Origin: Desarmillaria ectypa
Taxonomy: Eukaryota; Basidiomycota; Agaricomycetes; Agaricales; Physalacriaceae
Direction: 5' to 3'
DNA length: 64,000 nt
Assembly: GCA_030407005.1 (NCBI GenBank)
Contig: JAUDYN010000009.1
Location: 124,001 to 188,000, forward strand
This document shows, one piece after another, positions 42,833-54,789 of the stretch (position 1 is the stretch's first letter; each line of letters opens with the position of its first letter). The notes beneath the pieces were generated by a model. That model was not told where the DNA came from and did no database searches. It saw only the letters and a list, made by a program, of their open reading frames with translations. The position numbers and the translations under genes are program-made.

Positions 42833-43339
42833 ATGGATTCGACGAGAACTGGAATGGGTGCGCATCTTATGGTTGCTATTTTGGCTTACCATGCGCCAAG
42901 GAGGGCGATGTTGAACCTACGAGTTCACGGAAATCCTGGCATCACGGCTGCTGTAAGCCTCTACCCCTCGTCCCGCCATTGCTTCAATATAACCCCCCGC
43001 AGTTCAGTTCCGCGAGCGAGATGGTTCCAAGAAGGCAAGAAACCTGAGAGTATGAATATGGTGGTCCGCGCGGTTGAGAGAGCAGCCTCATTCGGACTTG
43101 GGAAGAGGGATTTCTGGCTGGTATCGATATCGATTCAAGCACGCGTCAAAGGCCAATCGTCCATGGATCTCCCAAGTTTTGTTCACATTTCGATACGGGA
43201 ACTTGTGCTCACTGTGCATGATGAAGAGTTTCTCGCTGTCATCCCTAGCGACGAGAATATGTTACTTGCAGCCGACACGCTTCTTCTCGTTTGGTTCAAG
43301 ACTTTGGCCCATTGGGGAGATATGGACGAAATTATGTGA
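42833..43339 (+). CDS. Uncharacterised open reading frame
   Basis: Met 42833 opens a frame of 168 codons (MDSTRTGMGAHLMVAILAYH, GLGKRDFWLVSISIQARVKG, DLPSFVHISIRELVLTVHDE, LLAADTLLLVWFKTLAHWGD). The longer frame from 42752 would run antisense through the tRNA-Asp gene, so I prefer the inner Met. A gtaagc/ccgcag pair at about 42954-43004 could be an intron, but splicing it breaks the frame. Its amino-acid make-up looks more protein-like than chance frames nearby. No family is recognised. Confidence 0.35.
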   Translation: MDSTRTGMGAHLMVAILAYHAPRRAMLNLRVHGNPGITAAVSLYPSSRHCFNITPRSSVPRARWFQEGKKPESMNMVVRAVERAASFGLGKRDFWLVSISIQARVKGQSSMDLPSFVHISIRELVLTVHDEEFLAVIPSDENMLLAADTLLLVWFKTLAHWGDMDEIM

Positions 43340-44760
43340 GTACATGGTGGATTCGACTAATTAGGATACCGTCTCGCCTTTTTTCTCCTCGCCTCAAGCC
43401 AAGCACGCGCTCACGCCACCTCTGCCCGCCCATCTCATACACAAGATCAGACTCGAAATCTAGCTCTCGGCTTGGACCAACAATCGTACATTCTGACTGC
43501 ATCGAACATCGTACGTTCCCCCGAATTCGGAGCGCTCCTTCATTCGGCGCCATCGTAGAATGGCCTTTGGACGTATGCATCTCAATTCCACGTCTAGTAC
43601 GTTCTCCGAGTTCATTAGTTCGAACTTTGCATCTAAAACCTCAGACTAGTTTCGGTACCTCTGCATCGCGAGCGCGTTAACGACGGCACCACCAAACCAG
43701 TCTTCTGAATGACTGCGCCGAGCGAGTAAAAAGCATCGATTCGAGCAAATGCTGGACCTTTCAAGTTTTGGAAGCTAAAAGATCAGCGCGGAAGAAAGAA
43801 AAGCGCAGTTAGCCAGGCGATAGTTTAAGGTAAATCCGTTGTGGTAATGTCTCTATTCCATATCTGACGTCATTTCAGCCTTACCGGCCTAGTTCTGCGT
43901 CGACTGAGGTTCCCTGTTCCCCAGACGATACGCCGTCGATGATGAGAGGGATGTCAACCGATATGTCTTCCAAGCAAAGGGCGATCCCCACACCTCCGTC
44001 GCGTCGTGGTCTAAAACTGTATTCATCATAATCTTTGGCGATCCGATACATTCTGGGTGGCTCGTACCTGTATCATACAGAGCCGATGCGATGCCTTGAG
44101 AGGCGTGTGTATTTGATTTTACTTTTCATGCCAGAGTTGTGGCGAGAGCACATTCCGGGTTCCAGAGAACACGTTATCTGTCGCGGTTAGCCCCGTCTCT
44201 CTCTTCTGGGCGGGCCGATGGTTGAGATACAACTAGAACGGGGACGTACTTGGGTCAGTACTGAGGAGTTATCAAGAGCGGGATAATCATAGTGGTATCA
44301 CCAACAATCACGGAAAGTCGGCGAACAGGCATTTTAATTTGCATGGTGCCGTTTTCTCTGAATGGTGGGTGAGGGGAGGTCACGAAACGATTGTAGCCTG
44401 TAAGACTCATTCGCAGGGAAAAAAGCTATTATCGCATACTCTCTCATTCTCTGACTGGGAGTCGAACCCGGCATACGCACGCACGCATTTTTCTGAGCCC
44501 ACAGAGTGTGAGTCTGTATTCTATCTGCTGCCATTGGTCCGAGTCGCACGGTCAACAAGAAGAGGATGCAGTCAGATTCAGAGAGATGTGTCTTCCAAAC
44601 AAAGAGCGGTCCCATCCAGCCCTGTCGTGGTCATATTGCAAAATTATGTTCGGGGCACATAAAGACGGGCCCGTTGACAGATCCCTCCTACGGAACAGTC
44701 AACATTTGGAAAAAGAATCAAGCCTGGGCCGAGACTGAAAAGTCGAACATAAGAGACCTA
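43340..44760. other. Intergenic region between the tRNA-Asp genes
   Basis: Frames on both strands are short and lack motifs. A second tRNA 3'-half fragment lies inside (see 44453-44475). Confidence 0.4.
44453..44475 (-). repeat. tRNA-Asp 3'-half fragment
   Basis: On the plus strand ctctgactgggagtcgaacc matches the acceptor 3' strand and T arm of both tRNA-Asp genes. The anticodon and D arms are missing. Confidence 0.65.
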
Positions 44761-44852
44761 CTCTCTGACTGGGAGTCGAACCCAGCTTTCGCGCGTACCC
44801 CGGCAACATGGATTGTGACAGGCGCGTGTACTAACCGATATACTATCAGAGA
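44761..44852 (-). tRNA. tRNA-Asp(GTC) with intron, copy 2
   Basis: Acceptor, D and T arms are the same as in copy 1 at 42704-42789, with GTC at 44817-44819. The intron is longer (about 20 nt) and unrelated in sequence. All stems pair. Confidence 0.88.
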
Positions 44853-44967
44853 TTAATTATACCGTGTTCAATCATAATTACATATGTAATCTATGGATTA
44901 TCACCCTCAACACGCTCTTTTTTACCACTAACCTGACTTTGGAGCGGTCTTCCAATCTGATATTTAC

Positions 44968-45372
44968 TTACTTACTCAAAGAGCCAACGAAGACGCGGTA
45001 GTCCATTCTCGAGAGCTTCCATGGCAGAGCAGCTCGGAGGAGAACAGCGGGTGTAAAAGGAGGACTTGGGAGGTACGTGCATCCAACTTGGAAACTAAAC
45101 CAGGGTGCTGAGACTACGGGATGATAGCGCTTTTTCTCTGTTTTCCATTCCCTCTCGCATGCTTGTTCTCTCCCCTGATCTCGCATTCGTTGCCTGAAGG
45201 GAAGAAAGCATGTATGAATGGTACCCACGACTACGACCCTGACCTTGTCATGCACTGCTAAATCGCCATAGGTCACCCAGGTAGAAAAGGGATGGTTGGC
45301 GATCAAAGGCTGCCAGAAACTCAGGATATACGTGCGCCAGCTCGAGATGTTCTCATTTATCGCGACGTGCAT
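44968..45372 (-). other. Open frame of 134 codons, uncertain
   Basis: The frame starts MHVAINENISSWRTYILSFW and ends DYRVFVGSLSK. Parts look protein-like (VTYGDLAVHDKVRVVVVGTI). No signal, TM array or family is recognised. A gtcaggg donor inside VHDK might be real, so the borders are doubtful. Confidence 0.3.
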
Positions 45373-46963
45373 TGTAGAGAGCGGAGGCCGTCCGTGGCAC
45401 CTATTCTTTGCGCATTCATGGACTGTTGTACGATCTCTAAAAGATAAGCATATCTGATTTGAGACTGACGATGTGTATAGTGCCTCTTATAAACGGAATA
45501 GGAATGTTTTTCCCGAAGTTGAATGGGGGCTCTTGGAATGGCGACCTTTCTCGCAACTCTATTCATTTATTTCTGGCCCCAGAAAACTTTGGATGAATAA
45601 TCCCCACCCTTTGTCGTCATCCGCTTGATGTCTATCTTGGGAATGAGACGCCTCAGACAGGAAAGGAAGATTGGTTCAAAATATTCTAGTGGCCAGGTGA
45701 GGCTCGGAAAAAGAGGACACCAAGGAGATCACCTTGTGATCAGCCATTTTGGGCCCGCTGCACATGGTATGTAGGCGACACCAACTGCTGACATGTTTCT
45801 AACGCTCGGCCTGCAGAATGGGGTTTCCGCCGTATCTGTGTACACGGTCACCCATTAATTGATTCTATCATCAGCATACAATTGCATCACCTCTCCGGGC
45901 GGTACAAACAGTATGTTCTCCTTGATGACCCACATAGATGGAATGCGCATCAACAGGAGGAAGAGTAGATCGCTCCGAGCTGGCTTGCGCACGCGCCAGA
46001 CGTAGTTTTTACTCAATGCCCCCGGGGCCGCACGCGTATCTTGCCTTTGATACTTCTCGAAGAGAAAAGATGAGTGGCTCTGAGATCAATGGCCCTCGTT
46101 CATTGTCTTCCTCATTCGTTCCGGTTTCCCATCCTCCCGGCTGGGCGGTATTCTATCTTGGAAACGAGAGGCATTGGACAAATCCTAGCGCACGATAGAG
46201 CAGCGAATGTCTTTTTTGGTGATACTTTTCCAGCCTGGTTCCAAGAAAAGATGACGCAGAGGAAATCAACCACCCTGCCGAGCTGTGCTCCTCGGTAAGT
46301 AGTATTTTGGACCAACCGCATACCTAACCATTAGGCGCGCAGAATAGTAAGAGTGTGATGCGAGCTCCAGAAATGCCTTCTGGTATACAACTTCCGCATA
46401 TTGACATTGACTGCCTGTAAAACAAGCTGCCGGAATCTCAAACCATGTGACAGAGAAGGGGTGCCGAATGTTCCTTCTCTGAAGGATATCTTTCATTGAT
46501 GCGCGAGAGCAACTGAAGGGCAGAGCGCGAACCAAAAGTAAAGTGTCACTATCACCTGCTAGCCTGTTATCGCATTGAAATCATTCCGATACTTTTGAGC
46601 AGTGAAGAGGTTTAGCAGAAGATGGCGTTTAATAGCAGGAAGATGCTATCCTGGGTATCGCCTTATCTGCGGGGGATTTTACACCAGGAACGCACAACCC
46701 ACACTGTCCTCGATACAACCGTGACCAGCTTTCATGTGGTCTCGTTGGGTGGTGTCTGCTTCTTGCGGTCCCGCAATTGAGCCTGAACGTTACCGAGGCA
46801 TATGCCTCGAGTTCCGATAAGTGATGATGAGAAATATTTACCGAATGGGTCCATAGCACCTTTGCGTGATAATAGACAGAGATTTATTTAAACCCATCTG
46901 CAGGCCTTGCATCTTCAACAAGGTTTTTCTTTCTTTCTCTATTCTCCTCTTTCAAAGTTCTGT
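45373..46963. other. Intergenic region, no secure gene
   Basis: Scattered frames occur on both strands. A short plus-strand piece near 45897-45968 (SGRYKQYVLLDDPHRWNAHQ) looks coding-like but isolated. 46880-46960 holds a TATA-like tatttaaa and a C/T-rich leader before the next gene. Confidence 0.35.
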
Positions 46964-48300
46964 ATGGCTTTGATCCCTGTACAAATCCCGCTACTCGGTG
47001 CCACGTTCGGGGTAATTCTCGTCGGGGCCATTCTTTCTGCCATGTAAGCTTCAATTCCATCTACCGTCGGCCAACTGACGCCGGATCACTGCGCACAGTC
47101 TATTTGGGGTATCTAATCTCCAGTCTGTCTGGTACTTCAAGCAATACCCAAATGACTGGTGGTTCTATCGAGTCGCTGTGCGTGCCTTAGATATTTATGT
47201 TCTCCAGTCGGGCTTGAGGTGTTTGTTGAACAGGTAGCGGTTATCTGGTGAGCCGTCTCGAATTTCGAGTCGATATACAATGTCTCTGATAACCTTATAC
47301 AGGGTCCTAGATGCACTAGATGTCGCAATTAGTACTCATGCATTGTATTTCCTTCTTGTCGAAACTCGAATAGTGGGCAGGTTCCTCACTATGGATCAAC
47401 TTGAAATCATTTGGCACGTGACCTACGTGCTCGCTGTATCGTCTCGCTGACTTTATCTGGCATGAAAGGAGCTGCAAGGTTTGTACTACGATCGTTTCGT
47501 TGCGGCTATAGTAATTTACTTCTTGTCGACAGTTGCATATTCTTCTTAGCGTGCGTAATCCACCACCTTACACTCACTAGACGAAACTAAATTGCTATAC
47601 TACTCAGACATTTTTCAAAGTAGCCGTTCAAGCGTGTGTTACTATCTAAGCTTTCGTTGCTTCATCAAGCTCACCTCGCGTAGTGTATATGCTGTGAGGC
47701 TGTGGAAAGGTCGCTTGTCGCCTCTTTGCCCCGCCTCTTTGCTAACATTTACCGATGACCAGCCCAACAACACCTTCATAAAGTCATACCCTGGTTTGTT
47801 GTACGCTCATCTCACCGATTATCGGCCATTCTTTTCACGTGTATTTCCCTTGCAGGCACTCATCACTGCTTGCAATGCCGGTACGTGAAACTCGGATGCT
47901 TTCCCCGTTATTCGGTCTCCGCAGCTATAATTTCCCCTTCACTTCTATAGGCACCGGAATGTGTAAGTTTGTACTTTTCTTGCTCGCCATTATGCCTCAT
48001 ACCCTCCTTCTCATCAGATCTAGTTCACGGACTGTGAGGTTCAAGTGTTACGCTACATATTTTCAAAGTCAATGACACTTCCAACAGTTACGGGATCTCT
48101 GGCTTCTCCGAGGTCCCCACCATCGGAGTGCGTATATATCATCCATTCTTTGTCCCGTATCTTACCTGATGTAGAGTGCAATCATTGCGTTGTTCTCAAC
48201 GAGCACAGCAGTCGATTTTATCGTATCCATCGCCATGTGCTATTATCTGAATAGAAGCAGGACAGCTTCGATATTTCCAAAGTCCGTGATCTAGCCAGTT
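46964..48300 (+). pseudogene. DUF6534-like membrane-protein gene, probably decaying
   Basis: The first exons are convincing. ATG 46964 MALIPVQIPLLGATFGVILV joins to LFGVSNLQSVWYFKQYPNDW, then a 14-nt microexon (about 47235-47248), then VLDALDVAISTHALYFLLVE. This order (short loop, TM, YFKQYPNDWW, LDALDVAxSTHALYFLLV) is that of the DUF6534 family of Agaricomycete membrane proteins. After about 47450 the expected TM segments appear only in pieces (SVYAVRLWKGRL; LQALITACNAG) in different frames with stops between them. I take the 3' half as degraded, though unresolved introns are possible. Confidence 0.45.
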
Positions 48301-48944
48301 CTCCCCGGGTTATGGAATTGATATCATGTAAACTCAGCACCATTGCGATGCTGGTTGCGCTGATGAGGCTGATTCTGATATCTGGGCTGGTTACGAGGTG
48401 AACATCAATCTTGGTACCTTTGCGACTGGCTCACAACGGTACACAGCGTGTGCTCTACAGCTGTTCTTATAACGGTATATCAATCACTTGTGCCTATCTA
48501 ATCTCAAGTTAATGACCGACGCAGTTTCTCATTTGGCCACACACACTCATATTCATTGGCATCGATTTCATGCTGCCCAGACGTCAGTCGTTCATCACGG
48601 ATCTACGGATTTTGACACATTTGTTTATTTACAGTGTTTATCAACTCTTTGTTAGCGATGTATGTGCTAAGCGCCATCGTCCAGGATTCTGTGGTAGCTT
48701 ACCCAAGTGTCTAGGCTCAATGCACGAAAGGAGCTCCGAAAGATTCCAAGTTCCCAGTTCTTGAAACCGAAAGGTGACTCTCAGTCGAGATTTACATCTG
48801 AATGCGAGTGCAACAAAGGAATGGAGATGGTACGCGGACCGCACACTCATTCTACGACAACTGACAAATGGATTGCTAGCCCATCGTTATATCTATGAGG
48901 ATTGGGTCAGAATCGGTTTAACTGGGAAAATGAGTCCTACTATG
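48301..48944. other. Intergenic, nothing secure
   Basis: A plus-strand hydrophobic stretch (LSTIAMLVALMRLILISGLV) near 48330-48400 may be the last TM trace of the DUF6534-like relic. Confidence 0.35.
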
Positions 48945-50328
48945 TCAGCTGTGCAACAGATGATTTGTAACATACGCAACAACAATGGTCTGGGACCAAT
49001 GTACCACAGTGTAAAAATATTGAAAACCTATTTCTTTCCTTGCTTTAGTCCCAAACTCAGGCCAAGCTGGTTCTTCATAAGCCCTGGATACCGTACGGAT
49101 GATTTCTCCCTCTATATCTCGCTCCGAGCCTACGGTTATCTGGTTAACCCACGAAACCGTTTGCAGAGTCTTCACGAGCGTTCCATATGTCTTGCCTATC
49201 TGATCCATAGCATTGGCGTCGATTTCGACAGAAAATTTGACGTGAGCTAGACTAGGCGCTCTTGCAAGGTTCAATATCACGGCATCCCAAGAAAAATTGA
49301 AACCTGATCAATATTTTCGCTAATAAAAACTTACCTCGTCGCCAATGTAAGGCAAGGATATCTCCTCTAAGGAACAAAACTCAGCCATAGGAGAAAGAGC
49401 CACTTCTGTGCTTCCAGTGCGTCCCGGGGGTTCCAATACACAATTTTTGAGCTTGTATACAGAAAGTCTCTCAAAGACATAGCCTACATACAGCTCGCGT
49501 AGTGAAACCAATATGAGTACTTCCGGATTGGGTAAAGACCCTTTAAGGAGGGTCTATGTAACCAATGAATGGATATGAGGAAGACGGAGTTACGTACCGC
49601 GAACCATCGGGCCACATCGTCGGCGTCCGAACTGAAAGTGATAGCTCTGATCTCGGACAGATCCATCGGACATCAGGATGAGTCAGGAGATGTTGCTGCG
49701 ATTCTAAAAGGGGGGAGATTCCATCCAAAGTCTGCGTGAGTAGAGAATCATCGCGGTCTCCCTTTGCCTCATGATCTGCACACCGTCGACATACGCAAAT
49801 ACCTGAATGGAGCCGCTGTCGACACGTTCGAACTTGACATGCTTGAGAAAAGGTCGTGAGAAGTCCAAAGAGAAGGCATTATTGTACAGTTTACGCGCCG
49901 AGATAGAAAAGCTTTCTGGTGCTGAAGATGATCGAAACAGGGATACTGGACAAACATGTGCCGTTGTTATTGATGTGTTCGTGTTCACATTGTACTGAGG
50001 CGTGAGTGACGCCAGCGAAACAAGGGAGCTGCTTGTATAAGATTCCGGACATGCTGATGTCTGGGAGGCCACTGCAGCGAAATGAGATAGACCGGACCAA
50101 GTCACGGCAGTTTTTATTGGAATAGACAGAGTAAAATTTAGGATAAAATCCGTAGCTTTCGGGAAGGGGTAAGGAGAACGCGATGTTTATCTCTCGAAAC
50201 GTTAAAGGACACGTAATTGCAAGAAGAGTGCGATTACCAACAAGACAAAGGTTGTTGAGCGAGATATTTCCACCGTGAATATTGGAAAATACTATATGCA
50301 GCAGGTCGGTGGGGAGGTCGACCAACAT
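48945..50328 (-). pseudogene. F-box/LRR-type protein, probably degenerate
   Basis: Met 50328 begins MLVDLPTDLLHIVFSNIHGG, a typical F-box start, followed by LVGNRTLLAITCPLTFREIN. Downstream blocks resemble leucine-rich F-box protein text: LTQTLDGISPLLESQQHLLT, LSEIRAITFSSDADDVARWF, SLRELYVGYVFERLSVYKLK, EFCSLEEISLPYIGDE and a C-terminal block PSLAHVKFSVEIDANAMDQI to stop 48945. The blocks fall in three different frames. Some changes could be introns near 49520 and 49300, but the change near 49890-49730 crosses stops without clear splice sites. F-box proteins select substrates for SCF ubiquitin ligases. This one may no longer work. Confidence 0.55.
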
Positions 50329-50722
50329 CGAGTGCTATTGGGAGCCCTAATTATTCCGTCAAGTCCATTGCCTTGTTGGTAAAAGTCAGGGATGGCCTCA
50401 CCTGCTTCGCTCTGGGAGATGTTAAATACAAACCAAAAATTTACTTCAGAGGAGCTCTACTGACCGATACGTGTCTATTCGGGGGAGGCATGGACGATGT
50501 GTATAGGGAACAAGTTGTCGAGACATTGCGATGGGCACCAGCAACATGACGATCAGGCAAAATATTTCGGCTTGATTATTTGTACTGATTCCATTCCTAA
50601 TGTGTCTATTTACCTCTCAAATGCCGACCATATGTAAAGTTTATAGTAGTAGTTAAGAGTACGGCCCGGAGGCTAGACAGTACATGCTTTCTTCTTATAC
50701 AATTCAGGCCGCCAGTATACAA
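50329..50722. other. Intergenic region
   Basis: Promoter side of the F-box gene. No exon is seen. Confidence 0.4.
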
Positions 50723-51751
50723 CTAAGTACTCTCTACACAAAAAGGTAGATCCCCACATGCCTTCCCTGTCCTCTTACTCACATTCGTGATAATCAGCAC
50801 AAATCTCCTGTACACTTTGGAGTCATATATCAGCTCACCATTGCTGTATACGGGCACAGTTCCTTGTGTTTCCCAATGTTGGGATAACTGCTTCGGTATG
50901 GGTAATGTGTATTTCTTGTGTATCAACTATTTTGCATAGTCATAGGCTTTGCACCACATCAGGTCATTATGCTCTGGCATAGCTGAATGAGGGGGTTGAT
51001 GCTGTATCTGAAGAAGCTCGATGAAGTGCAAGATAAATGTCAGTGAGACACACTCAGCTTCAAACTGGCACCCTACATCACTTGCAGGGAGTCCGACTTT
51101 GGTCTCTGCAGCCTCATGATATTCAAAGAACACTTGTAAGCCACCTCAATAGTTCATCATCATCTATCTGATTCTCCTTGGACAGAGGTCTTGACTTCCC
51201 TTTGAGGAATTCTAGTATGTGTTGCTGTGATGTATGATAAGGGCTGGATCAGTAAATAGTTAGCAGTCTCCTATGCCATGCAGCATTCCTATTTGAGTAT
51301 TGTGTCCAATGGCATAGTCTTATTTCTCTCATCCATACAAAATGAAGAAGTGACATGTATTGTTATTGTAGAGTTAAAGTTGTGCTCCTAATGCATCCTT
51401 CAGCAGAACAGGAGGTGAAAGATCTGTGGTTTCTGAGACCAATGTGTTTGCAAAGTCATGGAGTCCAGATCAGATGGAAAGTCAGAAGGATATTGTGTCA
51501 GGACATTGCAATATGTCACTAATAGTGAACTATCCCACTTCCAAGAAATCAACATTGCTGGTCACTCAAGGAACAGTGCAGCTGCAGCTGCTGTCTTTCT
51601 CAGACATCAGTCATTTGAGATGTACATCTGAGAGAGACCAGTTCATCTTGCTATGCATCCCATCCAGAACCTTTGCACAGCCTGGTGACACTCTGTAATC
51701 ATCCAGTTCAGCGAGGACTTGTGCACCCATAGGAACAGTCAGTGTTTCCAT
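50723..51751 (-). pseudogene. Basidiomycete family member, copy 2, full-length relic
   Basis: This is a paralogue of the locus 26813-27832. In order it reads METLTVPMGAQVLAELDDYR (ATG 51751), AKVLDGMHSKMNWSLSDVHL then stop, DLSPPVLLKDALGAQL, FFILYG and FLKGKSRPLSKENQ. Next come FFEYHEAAETKVGLPASDVG, an intron, HNDLMWCKAYDYAK then TAG, and LIHKKYTLPIPKQLSQHWET, VYRRFVLIITNVSKRTGK and CGDLPFCVEST. Each block aligns with copy 1 by eye. Several stops (including TAG just before LIHKK) and shifts make it a pseudogene. The function of the family is unknown. Confidence 0.75.
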
Positions 51752-52346
51752 GGCTGGAGGTCAGATAGAGGAAATATGAAACCAAAACTTGTCAATACAT
51801 GGCTTGTCACATGTGCGTGCAGGTGCATCGACAGGCAGTCCAAGGATAAAGCCACTGAATACCTGCTTTTGAACCAATAGAAATATCCCAGCATATTATT
51901 TGCAAGATTAGAAGTTGTCAGCTCTGCTGTGTATTACACCAGGTAGAAAGGAATGTTATGATTGAACATTAGTGGTTTCAGCGCTGAGGCGCCAATGATA
52001 GTGTTGATGAGATAAGTGCAAGACACGCCGTGCAACTATCCCGGAATCATATAAATAAGGACTTTAGGGCAGGCCGCGCCGTTTTCGGATGGGTGTGTGG
52101 TCCCTGATTCGGCTTTTCTGGAATCTCTAGTACTACCATCCATAACATCTACCTTTTCTCAGCATCTTTGTACTAATCTGGACACTCCCGGATACTGCTG
52201 CAGAGCACCGCGGCGGTGTCAAGAAAACGTACGCTTAGATCAACAACTGCCGCGGATCAATAATCTGTCCCTGGTGATCTTATCAGCATCCAAGTTGAGA
52301 TTAACTTGATATTGTGCTTCAACAAAGTACGTTCATCTAGCATAGA
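51752..52346. other. Intergenic region before the peptidase gene
   Basis: A TATA-like atataaata occurs near 52049, but it is about 300 nt before ATG 52347. No exon is supported. Confidence 0.4.
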
Positions 52347-54789
52347 ATGGGTTCGGTAAGAAATGCCTTCTTTTACACTTTACATCTCACACCTTGAATG
52401 ACAGGATATTTACAGAGAGCTTGCTGAGCTCCCTGTTCCGGTCGGAGCGCAGTTTTTTCACTCTGCCGATAGCAACTCCACTGGTAAGGCGCTTTCAACT
52501 TATTGCTACCTCCTTTCTAGTGAAACGTGCATTTACCATCGCTGTACTGTCTAGGCGTCGAGATCACTAGTTCGATCCGAGATCATGTTCGTAATGCCAA
52601 GCGCACTGTGTCAAAGTCCATCTACACGTCACAAGGAGCTGTGCTGTCTTCCTTACCTCAAGATGTCAGCGACGTGGTACTTTCCTCACTGTCTCCATCC
52701 CTAAGGTACCGTGCCGTTCTAAGGTCGAAGGGCGGAAAGCGTTTCGTCGAATTATGGGCTGAAGATAGGCTGTTACATCTAAAAGATGTGACGAACCTTC
52801 ACGGAGATTTCATTGGAGATGGTCGGTACCCACATTATATACTGATTCCAGATCTCAAATCTATTCCAGAATACCTCTCGTCTTTGTCATTTTCGCCGAC
52901 GGAGGATTCCGTTATTTATTCTGCTGAAGCAAAGCCGCCGGAGGCGGAGACCTTCCGGTATATACCCTCGTTCGGGGAAGGGCTAACCGCTAGGAAAGCC
53001 CCTGCACTGTTCGTTTACCATCCAGGGAACGATGCCTTATCTCATGTCGTCTTTGATGACCCAGTTATTTACGGTCAGGCGCTCTTTGGCCCCTTTTCTG
53101 AATCCGAGACGCTATTTGCGACCGGTTACGAGCGCACAGCCGACGATCGACTCCTAGGAATCAAGGGATGCTTCAATCGTCCCTCCGGTATCTGGAGAAT
53201 CGAGCTTCCTTCTCCGATCTCCAACGATAAAGACTCGAAAGAGGGTCTTCTTACCATAAAGCCCAAAAATGCGACCAAACTTACCTCTGATATCCTTTCA
53301 TGTCGATCTCCCCGTATCTATAATCAACAGATTTTGGTCTGGATCGCCAATGCGTCAGGCGGTCCGCACGCTTCATGCTCCACTCTGCATACTATGGACC
53401 TGTCTTCAACGGGGGGACAGCCTCGAACGCTCGTAGAATCAGTTTGGGAGCCGAAGGAAGATGAATTCCCCGGACTCTACCTTGGAGCTGCATTGGCGCG
53501 GGATCCGTTTATCCTTTATCACAACGAGCCTTGTGTAGTCCTAACATCAATTTGGGGCTCCCGGAGTTACATACTACGTATCTCTCTGACAACGGGAAAA
53601 GTGGACACAGCGCTTGATACCACAAACAAGCGCGATGGCGAATTTTGGAGTTATACCTTATTGGCTTCTGATGGCAAGCAACAGATGGTATTCTTCCGCA
53701 GTTCGCCCAGGATTCCTTGCGAGCTGATCCTATGTGAATATGACGTCTCCGGAATCGGAGAGAGCTGGACAGATCTCGCATCCTTTGGTCCAAATTCTGC
53801 CGATAGTAAGCCATCTTCACTAATCCTGATCCTTGATGACGATGATCTTATCGACCACAGCGCGCCGAGCACTCCAATCTCTAGATGTCCAGATTATCAA
53901 AATACCCGATCATTTCCCCACTGAGACCATCGTCCTTCGACCCAAGGATCAAGTTAATCTTCCTTGCGTTCTCAATCCGCACGGCGGGCCTCATGCAACC
54001 ACAACAACGGGCTTTGTACCTTCTACTTCCGCTCTGGCAATCGAAGGCTGTGAGTTTCCCCGTTCCACGCAGCTTACATACATACAATGCTGAGCCTTCT
54101 CGATAGACACGATCTCTCAGCCGAACTACACGGGTTCTCTGGGCTTCGGCGAGAAATACGTCAGAGCTCTTATGGGCCAATGCGGCGCAGTAGATGTATC
54201 AGACTGTATTGCATCAACGCAACATATTTTATCCCTTGGCCTGGCCCAAGAGGGCCCAGGAAAGCTATTCGTGATGGGAGGAAGTCATGGTGGCTTCCTC
54301 GCCGCTCACTGTACGTTCTTGCAACCACAAATTATGACTGCTATTCACTCCGTTCGTCCCTCCCTACTAGTGGTTGGTCAGTACCCCGAAACGTTCACCT
54401 CAGCCGTCATGCGTAACCCGGTCATCTCGGCTGGTGACGTCTGGGGAAGTGATATCCCGGATTGGTACTTTAGTGAATTTGGTTATGCCTTCCAGATGTC
54501 ACAGTCGCCGCCGTATACTGTTGGTTCTCGAGAATATGAGGCATTACAGCACGCGTCGCCGATAACATACGTACAGGACGTGCGCGCTGCGGTGCTTCTG
54601 ATGCTCGGTGGATCAGACCGTCGAGTGAACCCGAAACAGGGATTGGGATATTATCACGCTCTGAAAGGTAGGGAGCCAAAGGTGAAGGTTGACTTGTTAT
54701 GGTTTGATGGAGAGGGCCACCCCCTGGAAGGGGTCGAGGCTTCTCGGGTTAGATGGGAACGTACCCGGGATTGGTTCCAGTCTGCGTGA
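52347..54789 (+). CDS. Acylaminoacyl-peptidase (S9C prolyl-oligopeptidase family)
   Basis: Exons 52347-52355, 52405-52483, 52555-53805, 53861-54049 and 54107-54789 give 736 aa with all phases matching. The N-terminal part is the beta-propeller region (SSLPQDVSDVVLSSLSPSLR, GKRFVELWAEDRLLHLKDVT). The C-terminal alpha/beta-hydrolase domain carries NPHGGPHA, YTGSLGFGEKYVRALMGQCG and GKLFVMGGSHGGFLAAHCTF. The catalytic Ser is about residue 569, the Asp is in GGSDRRVNP (about 680) and the His is in DGEGHPLEG (about 714). The enzyme removes N-acylated amino acids from peptides in the cytosol. An intron at 53806-53860 removes what would be a frameshift (LILDDDDL is intronic). Exon 1 is only three codons. 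The gene is intact. Confidence 0.92.

Noticed and set aside
53806..53924. Frameshift in the acylaminoacyl peptidase
   Set aside because: A canonical 55-nt intron (gtaagc...ccacag) explains the frame change and restores the family pattern.
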